Source: Desulfuromonadaceae bacterium
GTDB taxonomy: Bacteria > Desulfobacterota > Desulfuromonadia > Geobacterales > Pseudopelobacteraceae
Assembly: GCA_028687585.1 (NCBI GenBank)
Contig: JAQTZV010000021.1
Span: 59,593 to 101,592 of the forward strand
Direction: 5' to 3'
DNA length: 42,000 nt
Every line of letters starts with the position of its first letter. Positions within the stretch are counted from its first letter, which is position 1. A program made the translations under genes and the position numbers. Below are positions 16,775-24,361 of this stretch, piece by piece. The notes below the pieces were generated by a model. That model saw only the letters and a program-made list of their open reading frames with translations, was not told the DNA's origin and did no database searches.

Positions 16775-16937
16775 CCCGCTATTTGATGGTCTCGCAAAAA
16801 AAACGCCACCCAACGAACTGTTTTCTTCAAGGGTCATCTTACCCTTCAAGTCTACGTTTTATTCGACTACAAAGGAAATACAGAAGGCGCCGTTTCTGCA
16901 CAAATAAGAAGCATAATTGGACACATTGACTGAGACC

Positions 16938-17504
16938 ATGAAAAAATTCACTTTCATCATATTCCTGCTGACCTCCTGTACCTCGTTTATTTGTGCATGT
17001 GACCCCCTGACGGTGCATAAGGTCACCACCACCATCTTTGACGGCGTCCCCACCATGCCGTCGCCGGAGCAGTACTGCCGGGATTATCACATTCAAGCCA
17101 CCAAGGATGAACAGGAGGCCAGACAGAAACAAGAGCAGGGGGTCAAGCAGGGCTCCATCCACCCCCCCTTCGCCGAAAAACGCTGTAACGACTGCCATGA
17201 CAAGAGCACTGACTCCGGCTTTGTCGTTGCTGCAGACCTCCTCTGCGCCCATTGTCACAAGGGATTCCCTGCCGGTAATTTTCTCCACGGCCCCGCTGCC
17301 GTCGGCGCCTGCCTTAAATGCCATGCGCCCCATAGCACCGACAACCCGAATCTGCTAGTCAAACCGGCGGCAGAGGTGTGCGACGTCTGTCATGCCGAAG
17401 CACGGAGCAGCTCAAAGCTCCACACCATCAGTAGGACCAAAGGGATAGTATGCACTGACTGTCATGATCCACACGGTGGGAGCAATCGCTTCTTCCTGAG
17501 ATAG
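16938..17504 (+). CDS. Pentaheme c-type cytochrome lipoprotein
   Basis: The ATG at 16938 starts a compact signal (MKKFTFIIFLL) with a lipobox LTSC (Cys14); a TTG 21 bases upstream is less likely. The product is 188 residues with a charged Glu/Gln-rich segment (about 50-75), then five CX2CH motifs: CNDCH, CAHCH, CLKCH, CDVCH and CTDCH. The CHAPH and CHDPHGG steps follow the doubled-CXXCH style. Small lipid-anchored pentaheme proteins are known parts of Geobacter Ext-type outer-membrane conduits; here it stands immediately before a beta-barrel gene (nine bases between stop and start), which supports that role by context. No direct homology could be tested. Confidence 0.9.
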   Translation: MKKFTFIIFLLTSCTSFICACDPLTVHKVTTTIFDGVPTMPSPEQYCRDYHIQATKDEQEARQKQEQGVKQGSIHPPFAEKRCNDCHDKSTDSGFVVAADLLCAHCHKGFPAGNFLHGPAAVGACLKCHAPHSTDNPNLLVKPAAEVCDVCHAEARSSSKLHTISRTKGIVCTDCHDPHGGSNRFFLR

Positions 17505-17513
17505 GGATCTCGT

Positions 17514-19505
17514 ATGCACCCGCTGCTATTTTTAATCATAGCTTTATTGGTGCTGCCCTCTAGTGCCGCTGTTGTACAGGCTGAAGATTTCCCTGTGTTT
17601 AATCGGGTAAAAGGGTTATTTCTGTATGGTGGTTCTCAGCAGTGGCTTAATTTCACCTATGATTACAGCGGCAATGAATCCGCCAGCGGTTCCCACACCG
17701 GTCACACCCTCAGCGAAAGCTATAACGCCTCACTTCAGGGGGCCCTGTTTGATCCGCTCATTTTAGATGCATATCTGCAGGGCACTATCGCTTTTGACCA
17801 GAACCGGAGCAGCAGCGACGCTGCCACTTCATCCAGCCGAAAAACCTCATATCAGTATAATTTCAGCGGCCGCGGCCTGCAAAAAAGCCGGATTCCCTTT
17901 ACCCTGTTCAGTTACCGCACTACCAGCACTGCACTGAACACGTATACAACTCCTACGACAAATACCAACATCGGCAACGAATTCAGCATGATTTTTCTGA
18001 ACAGTCAGCTGCAGTCCCGGCTTCGACTGTCCCGCACCAGCACCGACTCTACGGCAGGGAGCACCACGAACAGCTCCACCAGTAATTTGTTTTCCTATGC
18101 CGCCGAGCACGTGTACGGCAGCCTTTCGACAACAACATTCTCAGCAGATTTTTCCGACCAGAACGGTGGCACGTCGAATGGCGACAATCTGACGGCCTCC
18201 TCCAACTCCCTGTCACTAGCCAACTCCCTCAGATTTGGTGCCGATCGCACCTATTCGCTGCTGTCATCGTTTCAGTTACATAACACTACTGTTGATAGCC
18301 TCCCCCAGCGCAACATCTCATACAGTGAGTCTTTTTCTGCCGCTCTCGGGCGTGCCCTCACCTTTAATGCCGGCTACCAGCTGACACATAGCCGCAGCAC
18401 CGACCTTACCGGATTGGCCCTGGAAAACACCGTAAATGATGGTAAACTCAGCCTGACGCACAAGCTTTTCGATTCTCTGGAGACCGAACTAAGCGGCACC
18501 GCTTCCTTAAATTCCATGACTGATGGCACCGAAAACAGATATTCCCTTAGCGGCAATGCCCAGTACAACAAAAATCTTCCCTCAGACAACCGGCTGTTAC
18601 TACTCGTAGATAAGAGGTATGATCTTGTTGACCGCCAGCTCAGTTCGGGAGTTTCAACCGTCAGAGACGAGCCTCACCCAAACGTGCATCAGGGAGATAC
18701 CATCCAACTCGCACTCACCGGTGCAACGTTACGCAGCGTCACGGTTGCGAGCAGAAACCCGATATTTACCTATGTTGAAGGAATTGACTATACGGTTAAC
18801 GACACCCTCGGGCGCATTACCATTCTGTCGGGCGGAGGCGTCAGAATAGACATGGACGGCAACGGCACTGACCTGTACATCACGTATACCGTGTATGTCG
18901 ACCCACAGATAAAGTATTCCACTGACCGACTTTCTCTCTCATCCTCTCTGACACTGTTCAGGGGAGACATGACCCTTGGGGGAACCTGGTCTCAAAGCAG
19001 GCAAAACCTGATCAGTGGCCCGGTTGTTAACGGCCTGCAAGATTCACGCTCGCTGCGGCTGGCTGTCAGCGGTCGCTATGACAGCTACAATGGTCGTCTG
19101 GCCTACCAGAAAGAGAATACGGGAGAACTTTCTTCTCAAACTGCCGAGATTGAAGGCACTGCAGGCTGGCAATTTTCTGAATCAACGTATTCACTCACTG
19201 TGCGTAACGCCTATTCCAAGTATGGCGCTACTGCTACGACTACGTCGTATCGCGAAAACCAGGCAAATCTATCAACAGCGTATTCAAGACGCTTGTTTAA
19301 CGGGCAACTCAATCTGCAGGGCATAGCTAACGACCAGCGCTCTGATCAGCGCCCTACCAGGGATTCTCTGTCGCTCCGGATAAGATACACTATCATCTGG
19401 AATATGGTCACTGTTAACCTGTCGGGGCAGAGCGCCTGGCTGATTGAGTCGAACAACAGAACACGCAATGATTCCGTTCGTGTTGAATTATCGAGATATT
19501 TTTGA
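17514..19505 (+). CDS. Outer-membrane beta-barrel protein, candidate conduit porin
   Basis: The product is 663 residues: signal peptide (1-24, ending VQA), then alternating polar/apolar strands rich in Ser, Thr, Tyr and Asn, ending in a C-terminal aromatic (RVELSRYF), a usual outer-membrane assembly signal. No cysteine is seen, so it binds no c-type heme. About 380-470 is a more globular insert (RDEPHPNVHQGDTIQLALTG, then DYTVNDTLGRITIL, then a DMDGNGTD Ca-site-like stretch). Gene order (pentaheme lipoprotein, barrel, NHL lipoprotein, 12-heme cytochrome) is that expected for a porin-cytochrome conduit, where a barrel sheathes a cytochrome across the outer membrane. I could not place it in the MtrB, OmbB or Ext barrel families by eye. 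Confidence 0.85.
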   Translation: MHPLLFLIIALLVLPSSAAVVQAEDFPVFNRVKGLFLYGGSQQWLNFTYDYSGNESASGSHTGHTLSESYNASLQGALFDPLILDAYLQGTIAFDQNRSSSDAATSSSRKTSYQYNFSGRGLQKSRIPFTLFSYRTTSTALNTYTTPTTNTNIGNEFSMIFLNSQLQSRLRLSRTSTDSTAGSTTNSSTSNLFSYAAEHVYGSLSTTTFSADFSDQNGGTSNGDNLTASSNSLSLANSLRFGADRTYSLLSSFQLHNTTVDSLPQRNISYSESFSAALGRALTFNAGYQLTHSRSTDLTGLALENTVNDGKLSLTHKLFDSLETELSGTASLNSMTDGTENRYSLSGNAQYNKNLPSDNRLLLLVDKRYDLVDRQLSSGVSTVRDEPHPNVHQGDTIQLALTGATLRSVTVASRNPIFTYVEGIDYTVNDTLGRITILSGGGVRIDMDGNGTDLYITYTVYVDPQIKYSTDRLSLSSSLTLFRGDMTLGGTWSQSRQNLISGPVVNGLQDSRSLRLAVSGRYDSYNGRLAYQKENTGELSSQTAEIEGTAGWQFSESTYSLTVRNAYSKYGATATTTSYRENQANLSTAYSRRLFNGQLNLQGIANDQRSDQRPTRDSLSLRIRYTIIWNMVTVNLSGQSAWLIESNNRTRNDSVRVELSRYF

Positions 19506-19533
19506 TTGATATCCGGCAGAAGGAGATACGGTA

Positions 19534-20652
19534 ATGGCGAAATTTCAAATGGTACGGCCCACAAAGTCATGGTTCATGACGCGGCTTTTTGCCCTCTTTA
19601 CGGCGCTCTCCGGCCTCGCTGCCTGTGCTACCGGCCAACCTGCTCCATCAATAACCCAATCAACCATCTCATGGCCGCTCGCAAACACACAAAACAGGGT
19701 GGTCTGGGTTAAAAATATCACCGGCCCCGCTGATATCAAAAACAAATCAGGATTCTGGCTGCGTCTGCAGGAAGTTGTCAACGGCGCGGAAAAAACAGTC
19801 ATCGACCGCCCTCACGGACTGCTCCGCTCGGCAGCCGGGGCACTTTATCTGGCCGACCCCGGCAGAGGGGTAGTGCATTGCCTCGATATCACGAATGGAG
19901 CCTACTCGACTATCGGCGGCCGTGATGATGCCCCTTTGCGCAGCCCCATCGGCCTGGCGGAAGATAACAGCGGCCGCGTCTATATAACCGATTCAATGAC
20001 CGGCATGGTGTACCGCTTTACCCCCGGTGACGGGACGTTAAAGCCACTGCTGCAACAGGCACTCGAACGCCCGACAGGCATTGCTTTCAATCCGGTCAAC
20101 AAACGGCTCTATGTGACTGATACCATGGCAAGCCAGATTGTCGTGATTGAGCAGAACGGCTTTATCCAACGGCGTATCGGCAGTCGTGGTGACGGAAACA
20201 ACGGTTTTAACCGACCGACCGATATTGCCATCGATAGCCGCGGCCAGATGTATGTCACCGATTCCCTCAATTTCCGGGTAACAGTAATGACACCAGAAGG
20301 TCAAACCTTGCATCAGTTCGGCTCACCAGGTGATACTGGCGGCACCTTCAGCAGACCAAAAGGGATCGCCGTTGACAGTGCCGGTAACATCTATGTCAAC
20401 GATTCGCTCATGGACACCGTGCAGGTTTTCAACCAGAACGGTGCTCTGCAGCTGATGTTTGGCAAAAAGGGCAGTGATCCGGGGCAATTCTGGATGCCGT
20501 CAGGGCTTTTTATTGATCGGCTTGACCAGATCTATGTGGCAGACACCTACAACCGGCGTATCCAGATTTTCAGATACCTTGCACATAGTGATGACGTAAA
20601 TGAGACCAATGACGCTGACCTGTTTGACAAGCCGTTGTCACCGGCGCGATGA
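19534..20652 (+). CDS. NHL-repeat lipoprotein (second)
   Basis: The ATG at 19534 has GAAGGAG eight bases upstream. The product is 372 residues with a lipoprotein signal ending in GLAAC (Cys31). The mature part is a set of about six NHL repeats (RPHGLLRSAAGALYLAD, RSPIGLAEDNSGRVYITD, RPTGIAFNPVNKRLYVTD, RPTDIAIDSRGQMYVTD, RPKGIAVDSAGNIYVND, MPSGLFIDRLDQIYVAD), enough for a closed six-bladed propeller. No catalytic residues are recognised. It starts 28 bases after the barrel stop and is surely co-transcribed with it. It resembles the NHL lipoprotein at 15,595-16,728 in layout but has a more regular repeat set. Probable role: scaffold on the periplasmic or outer face of the conduit (inference). 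Confidence 0.91.
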   Translation: MAKFQMVRPTKSWFMTRLFALFTALSGLAACATGQPAPSITQSTISWPLANTQNRVVWVKNITGPADIKNKSGFWLRLQEVVNGAEKTVIDRPHGLLRSAAGALYLADPGRGVVHCLDITNGAYSTIGGRDDAPLRSPIGLAEDNSGRVYITDSMTGMVYRFTPGDGTLKPLLQQALERPTGIAFNPVNKRLYVTDTMASQIVVIEQNGFIQRRIGSRGDGNNGFNRPTDIAIDSRGQMYVTDSLNFRVTVMTPEGQTLHQFGSPGDTGGTFSRPKGIAVDSAGNIYVNDSLMDTVQVFNQNGALQLMFGKKGSDPGQFWMPSGLFIDRLDQIYVADTYNRRIQIFRYLAHSDDVNETNDADLFDKPLSPAR

Positions 20653-20653
20653 G

Positions 20654-20668
20654 CGGCTTGTTTTTTGC
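20654..20668 (+). promoter_or_regulatory. Candidate sigma-54 promoter of the 621-residue cytochrome
   Basis: CGGCTTGTTTTTTGC followed by A has the GG-N10-GC spacing, GGC, the conserved G and a perfect TTGCA at -12; the -24 TGGCAC is imperfect. It starts two bases after the NHL stop codon and ends 86 bases before the cytochrome ATG. Confidence 0.5.
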
Positions 20669-20753
20669 AATAAAAGTAAAAGCACCCCCTCCTTTAGACC
20701 CCAGACGGTCTGTCAGTGAAGGGAGAGGCCTCAGGGCACGTACAGGAGGAAAC

Positions 20754-22619
20754 ATGTTTCGAAAAATTCTACTGCTGCTGAGCATCTGCTATCTGCTTCT
20801 GCCACTCTCAGCAACGGCCGCCGGGCGTGGGGTAAATGCCTCTCCCCATAACCTCTCTATCACCGGACCGAACCCGAATTTTGCCTTTGACGAAGTCAGG
20901 GTCTGCGTTTTTTGTCATACCCCTCACAATGCTTCGGCAACCCCGGATGCCCCGCTCTGGAACCGGGCGCTGCCGCCGGAAAACCAGTACCAGATGTATC
21001 AATCACCTAATTTCACCGCTAAAGTAAAGTACGTCACAACCATGCCGACCGGCGCTTCACGGATCTGCCTCAGTTGTCATGACGGCACACTGGCTCTGAA
21101 CCGCTATGGCGGGAGGGTGTTGGGGAGTAGCGGAGCGCCCCAGTCCCTGTGGGGCACGACCAATCTTGGGACCAATCTGGCCGACGATCATCCAATCTCG
21201 TTTCTCTATGATGAAGAGCTTGCCCTGAGCGCACACCTTGTCTCCCCCTCTCTGCTCACCGGCCCGGTTAAACTGGAGTTTTCCAGCCTGGTCCAGTGTA
21301 CCTCCTGTCATAACCCCCATGACAATGAGTTCGGCAAATTTCTGGTTATGAACAACGGTGACGCGACCAAACCGGGCTATAATCCGTCCGTCCCCTCGCC
21401 GCTCTGCGTCACCTGTCACGCCCCCCCCGGATGGAGTACCTCCATTCATAATACCGGCGACGGCTGCATGAATTGCCATTCCTCACACACCGCCTCGATA
21501 GCTCAGTACCTCCTTAAGACAACGGTGGACCTGTCCTGTTATACCGGCGGCTGCCACAGCAGCGGCATTGCCCATGCTGACAACGCTGCCGTGCAGGTTG
21601 CCGCCGGACCGGTGCAATACCTTTTGAATAGCCTCCGGAGTACATTTTTTCTGGCTGACAAACCGGAGCGCGCCCCGCGCTCCGAACGGGAGCGCGGTAC
21701 TGACATGAAATCGGTCTTTGACCAAAAGATGTACCGCCACCCTATCGGCCAGAATCAGGGGGCTCATGACCGGAAAGAACACCTCCCGATGAGCAGACCG
21801 CATGTGGAATGCGTTGATTGCCACAATGCCCATCTGGCAGGGGGCCAGGATGTGCCTGGTGGCGTGAAACGATCACTCAAAGGGGTGGCCGGGGTAAGCA
21901 CCGAAGCGCAGTCCCGTTCAGCGGCTATCAGAGAGTACGAGATCTGCTATAAATGCCATTCCGGGGGCACCGCCGGCAAATTTTCAGGCATCCGTACCGC
22001 CAACCGGATGATTCAGGACCAGGACCAGATGCATCGCTTCCGGGCTTCAAATCCTTCGCTGCATCCGGTCACCGTTGACAGGCGCGGCAACGGCAGCAGT
22101 CTGCTTGAAGAATTCCGCTCCAGCATGATCAGAATTGACTGCAGCGACTGCCACAACAGCGATGACAGTAAAAAAGCGGGTAGAAACGGCCCGAACGGCC
22201 CACACGCCTCTCGTTTTGAGCATATCCTCATGGCTCGCTATGATCTGCCGCCTGGTGGCAGTAATAATCAGAAAAACTGCGGTGACTACCGTTCCAGTTA
22301 TGACCTCTGTTTCCGCTGTCACAATGATACGTATGTCATGCTGTCCGGTTCCGCCTTTGCCAACGCCGGCGTTAATGAACATAACCGTCATGTGGTCGAT
22401 CGCTGCATTCCCTGCGCCGCCTGTCATGATCCCCACGGAGTACCGCAGCAAGGGGGAGCGACGACTACAAACAATGCCCACCTGATAAACTTTGATCGCA
22501 ATTATGCGGCCAGCAATTCACTGCCGCAGCCCCGTTATCAATCGCTCGCCAGCGGCAGAGGCAGCTGCACCGTTTCCTGTCATACCACCCCCACCCGCAC
22601 CCACACCTATGCGCGCTGA
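20754..22619 (+). CDS. 12-heme exported c-type cytochrome
   Basis: The ATG at 20754 follows AGGAGG and starts a signal peptide (MFRKILLLL...ATAA); in-frame codons upstream lack a ribosome site. The product is 621 residues with 12 candidate heme motifs: ten CX2CH, one CX4CH (CYTGGCH) and a final CX3CH (CTVSCH, 22566-22583). The first ~220 residues (CVFCHTPHNA, PLWNR, CLSCHDG, HPISFLY, CTSCHNPH, CVTCH) match the layout of the two small tetraheme proteins downstream. The rest carries spaced hemes (CVDCHNAH, CYKCH, CSDCHNS, CFRCH, CAACHDPHG). No lipobox is evident. It could be the extracellular or periplasmic end of the conduit made with the barrel and lipoproteins upstream (inference). Confidence 0.92.
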   Translation: MFRKILLLLSICYLLLPLSATAAGRGVNASPHNLSITGPNPNFAFDEVRVCVFCHTPHNASATPDAPLWNRALPPENQYQMYQSPNFTAKVKYVTTMPTGASRICLSCHDGTLALNRYGGRVLGSSGAPQSLWGTTNLGTNLADDHPISFLYDEELALSAHLVSPSLLTGPVKLEFSSLVQCTSCHNPHDNEFGKFLVMNNGDATKPGYNPSVPSPLCVTCHAPPGWSTSIHNTGDGCMNCHSSHTASIAQYLLKTTVDLSCYTGGCHSSGIAHADNAAVQVAAGPVQYLLNSLRSTFFLADKPERAPRSERERGTDMKSVFDQKMYRHPIGQNQGAHDRKEHLPMSRPHVECVDCHNAHLAGGQDVPGGVKRSLKGVAGVSTEAQSRSAAIREYEICYKCHSGGTAGKFSGIRTANRMIQDQDQMHRFRASNPSLHPVTVDRRGNGSSLLEEFRSSMIRIDCSDCHNSDDSKKAGRNGPNGPHASRFEHILMARYDLPPGGSNNQKNCGDYRSSYDLCFRCHNDTYVMLSGSAFANAGVNEHNRHVVDRCIPCAACHDPHGVPQQGGATTTNNAHLINFDRNYAASNSLPQPRYQSLASGRGSCTVSCHTTPTRTHTYAR

Positions 22620-22639
22620 TTTCTGAGCCTGCTTTTCAA

Positions 22640-22673
22640 GTGCCCCCCCTCCTCTCTCAAGGAGGTGGGGCAC
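22640..22673 (+). terminator. GC-rich hairpin, likely transcript end
   Basis: GTGCCCC...GGGGCAC with an inner CCTCCT/AGGAGG-type arm gives about 13 bp with one mismatch, 20 bases after the cytochrome stop. It lacks a T-run, so it may act in rho-dependent termination or mRNA protection. Confidence 0.55.
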
Positions 22674-22967
22674 CCCATTCAACCTGGAATTCAATACATA
22701 TATATCCGTCTCTTCCGTGAACCAGGGAGCAGCTTATGGATAAGTATTTCTGGTTTACGTGTATTTTCACGTTGTATGGGGGGATATAACGTAGCGTCAT
22801 TTCGCGATATACCGGAATTCCCGAAAACCAGGTGCGCCTGAACCAAATAATCTGTTCTGGGGAGCACCACCGTACTGCACTTTGATAAATTATATCTATC
22901 TGTAAAATAAGCATATTTCAAGTATGGCTTTTACTTTTTCCGAAGAATTATAAAATAAATCACAAAT
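22674..22967. other. Intergenic region, no supported gene
   Basis: Frames of 76-85 codons on the minus strand have no ribosome site and no recognisable family. The stretch contains GGAATTCC-type and CAGG/CCTG palindromic pieces and one TCCGTGAA octamer (22714-22721) that recurs upstream of the second tetraheme gene. It may include a decayed repeat element and activator sites for the sigma-54 promoter that follows. Confidence 0.5.
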
Positions 22968-22982
22968 TGGCAAGGCTATTGC
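22968..22982 (+). promoter_or_regulatory. Sigma-54 promoter of first tetraheme gene
   Basis: TGGCAAGGCTATTGC followed by T fits the -24/-12 consensus (TGGC, G at the seventh base, TTGCT) with GG and GC 10 bases apart. It ends 68 bases before the ATG, almost the same distance as in the paralogous gene downstream. Confidence 0.8.
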
Positions 22983-23010
22983 TACTTGAATAAACATAGA
23001 AATTAATCCG

Positions 23011-23025
23011 GCACCATTCAGGTGC
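23011..23025 (+). promoter_or_regulatory. Leader hairpin of first tetraheme gene
   Basis: GCACC and GGTGC pair around the loop ATTCA in the untranslated leader, ahead of the ribosome site. The paralogue has GTGCC/GGCGC around TTTCA at the same place, so the stem is kept while the bases change. Confidence 0.6.
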
Positions 23026-23049
23026 AATACAAAACAAAGGAGAATGACC

Positions 23050-23799
23050 ATGCTGAAAAAAATCACCGTAGCAATCGCATTAACAGGTCTTATGTCAGGT
23101 GCAGCGTATGCAGGTATCGTAGCTCAAACTGGTATCAACGGCTCTTTCCACGACATGAACGCTGTTGCCGGGACAACTGACGATTCAATGAAGAGAACCT
23201 GTGCCTTCTGCCACACCCCGCATAGTGCCGTTGACGTAAACAATGCACCGCTCTGGAACCGTGCTGCGTCAACATTCGATCCAGGCATCTACGCTTGGAA
23301 AACACCGGCAAATTCTGCAGTAGCAACTGTTACAGATCCACTCGTTGGACCGACACGTCTCTGCATGTCCTGCCACGACGGTTCCATCGCCTATGACTCA
23401 CATTTGACAGCCGGTGCTACTGCCGGTTCAGTATCTTTCGGCGCAGCTTCGGCCAGAAAAATTTCTGATTTCGAGGCAACACATCCGGTCGGTATAGTCT
23501 ATGCTGATTTCGCCGCTGCCCGTCCGGGTGAACTCGTTGACCCGGCAACCGGCTACATTACGTCACCTTCAGCAGATATGCTCGCAAACAGTTTCGACAC
23601 AAAAACCCGTACCGGTCTGACCTACAGCAGTAAGAAAATTCAGGACACACTGTACAGCGGCGCCTATATGACCTGCGCTTCCTGCCACGATGTTCATAAC
23701 ACCGTGAATGCAAAATCAGACACAGGCTTAACGTACAACTACTTCCTGCTTGCACGTGAAGAAGGTTCCGCAATCTGCCTTTCCTGCCACATCAAGTAA
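23050..23799 (+). CDS. Small exported tetraheme c-type cytochrome (copy 1)
   Basis: I take the ATG at 23050 (seven bases from GGAG) rather than the ATG two codons earlier, because the paralogue has only the later one. The product is 249 residues with a signal peptide (MLKKITVAIALTGLMSGAAYA). Four CX2CH motifs lie at 51-55, 105-109, 209-213 and 243-247. Five further histidines (34, 58, 118, 145, 216) are conserved in the paralogue, enough for bis-His ligation of all four hemes. The layout is CAFCHTPH...PLWNR...CMSCHDG...THPVG...CASCHDVHN...CLSCHIK. Tetraheme proteins of about this size include filament-forming OmcE of Geobacter; whether this one polymerises cannot be judged here. It has its own sigma-54 promoter and terminator. 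Confidence 0.93.
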   Translation: MLKKITVAIALTGLMSGAAYAGIVAQTGINGSFHDMNAVAGTTDDSMKRTCAFCHTPHSAVDVNNAPLWNRAASTFDPGIYAWKTPANSAVATVTDPLVGPTRLCMSCHDGSIAYDSHLTAGATAGSVSFGAASARKISDFEATHPVGIVYADFAAARPGELVDPATGYITSPSADMLANSFDTKTRTGLTYSSKKIQDTLYSGAYMTCASCHDVHNTVNAKSDTGLTYNYFLLAREEGSAICLSCHIK

Positions 23800-23848
23800 G
23801 TTTAATCGCCAGACTCTCTCTCGCGATTGATGGGAGAGGTCATTATAA

Positions 23849-23890
23849 ACAAAGCAGCCGGGGAAAGTTACCTCGGCTGCTTTGTTTTGT
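23849..23890 (+). terminator. Rho-independent terminator of tetraheme copy 1
   Basis: ACAAAGCAGCCG pairs perfectly with CGGCTGCTTTGT, extended inward by GG/CC, followed by TTTTGT. It begins 50 bases after the stop codon. Confidence 0.88.
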
Positions 23891-24281
23891 GTTACAAACC
23901 CGAAGCGCACGGATTCCGGTATGTATCAACATAAGATCACTCCGTGAAATACCTAAACAAAGAGGGCCCATGACATTTTTACCAGGATAATCGGGATGTG
24001 AATGACTCTAGTGGCACCAGTGCAATACAACTATTTTATACATAATATCATTACGTTGATCTCACTTTTCTACAATGTATCACTGTTATCAACCTTGAAC
24101 TTTACGAGTAATAGCGCATAGTTGCTCCGTGAAATAGCTTAGCGTGAGTAACCGTATTGCAAATTATTTGAATATAACCTGCCGAATAGCTATACCACTA
24201 TTCAGGTATTTGCGCTGTAATATCAGGACATTGAAAATTCATTTCTATGCTGCTCAGCTAAAAAAAACATCAACATAAAAT
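23891..24281. other. Intergenic region with repeated octamers and a leader fragment
   Basis: No gene is supported. The 12-mer CTCCGTGAAATA occurs at 23940-23951 and 24125-24136, and its core TCCGTGAA also lies upstream of the first tetraheme gene. Bases 24013-24030 (GGCACCAGTGCAATACAA) look like a shortened copy of the leader of the first tetraheme gene. Possible activator sites or traces of a lost gene copy. Confidence 0.5.
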
Positions 24282-24296
24282 TGGCTCGGCATTTGC
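24282..24296 (+). promoter_or_regulatory. Sigma-54 promoter of second tetraheme gene
   Basis: TGGCTCGGCATTTGC followed by T fits TGGC-N3(G)-N4-TTGCT with the correct 10-base GG to GC spacing. It ends 66 bases before the ATG at 24362. Confidence 0.8.
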
Positions 24297-24325
24297 TTCA
24301 CACTTATATGAGATATTCTGGTTAG

Positions 24326-24340
24326 GTGCCTTTCAGGCGC
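24326..24340 (+). promoter_or_regulatory. Leader hairpin of second tetraheme gene
   Basis: GTGCC and GGCGC pair (one G-T wobble) around TTTCA, between the sigma-54 element and the ribosome site. It is the counterpart of the hairpin at 23011-23025. Confidence 0.55.
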
Positions 24341-24361
24341 ACAAAAAAACGGAGAATTACC

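Noticed and set aside
16885..16899. Sigma-54-like GG-N10-GC match before the pentaheme gene
   Set aside because: Only the spacing fits; both hexamers are poor (AGGCGC and CTGCA) and it lies only 39 bases from the ATG.
22657..22921. Two overlapping minus-strand frames of 76-85 codons
   Set aside because: No ribosome site or homology by eye; sequence is palindromic and AT-rich, typical of non-coding spacer.
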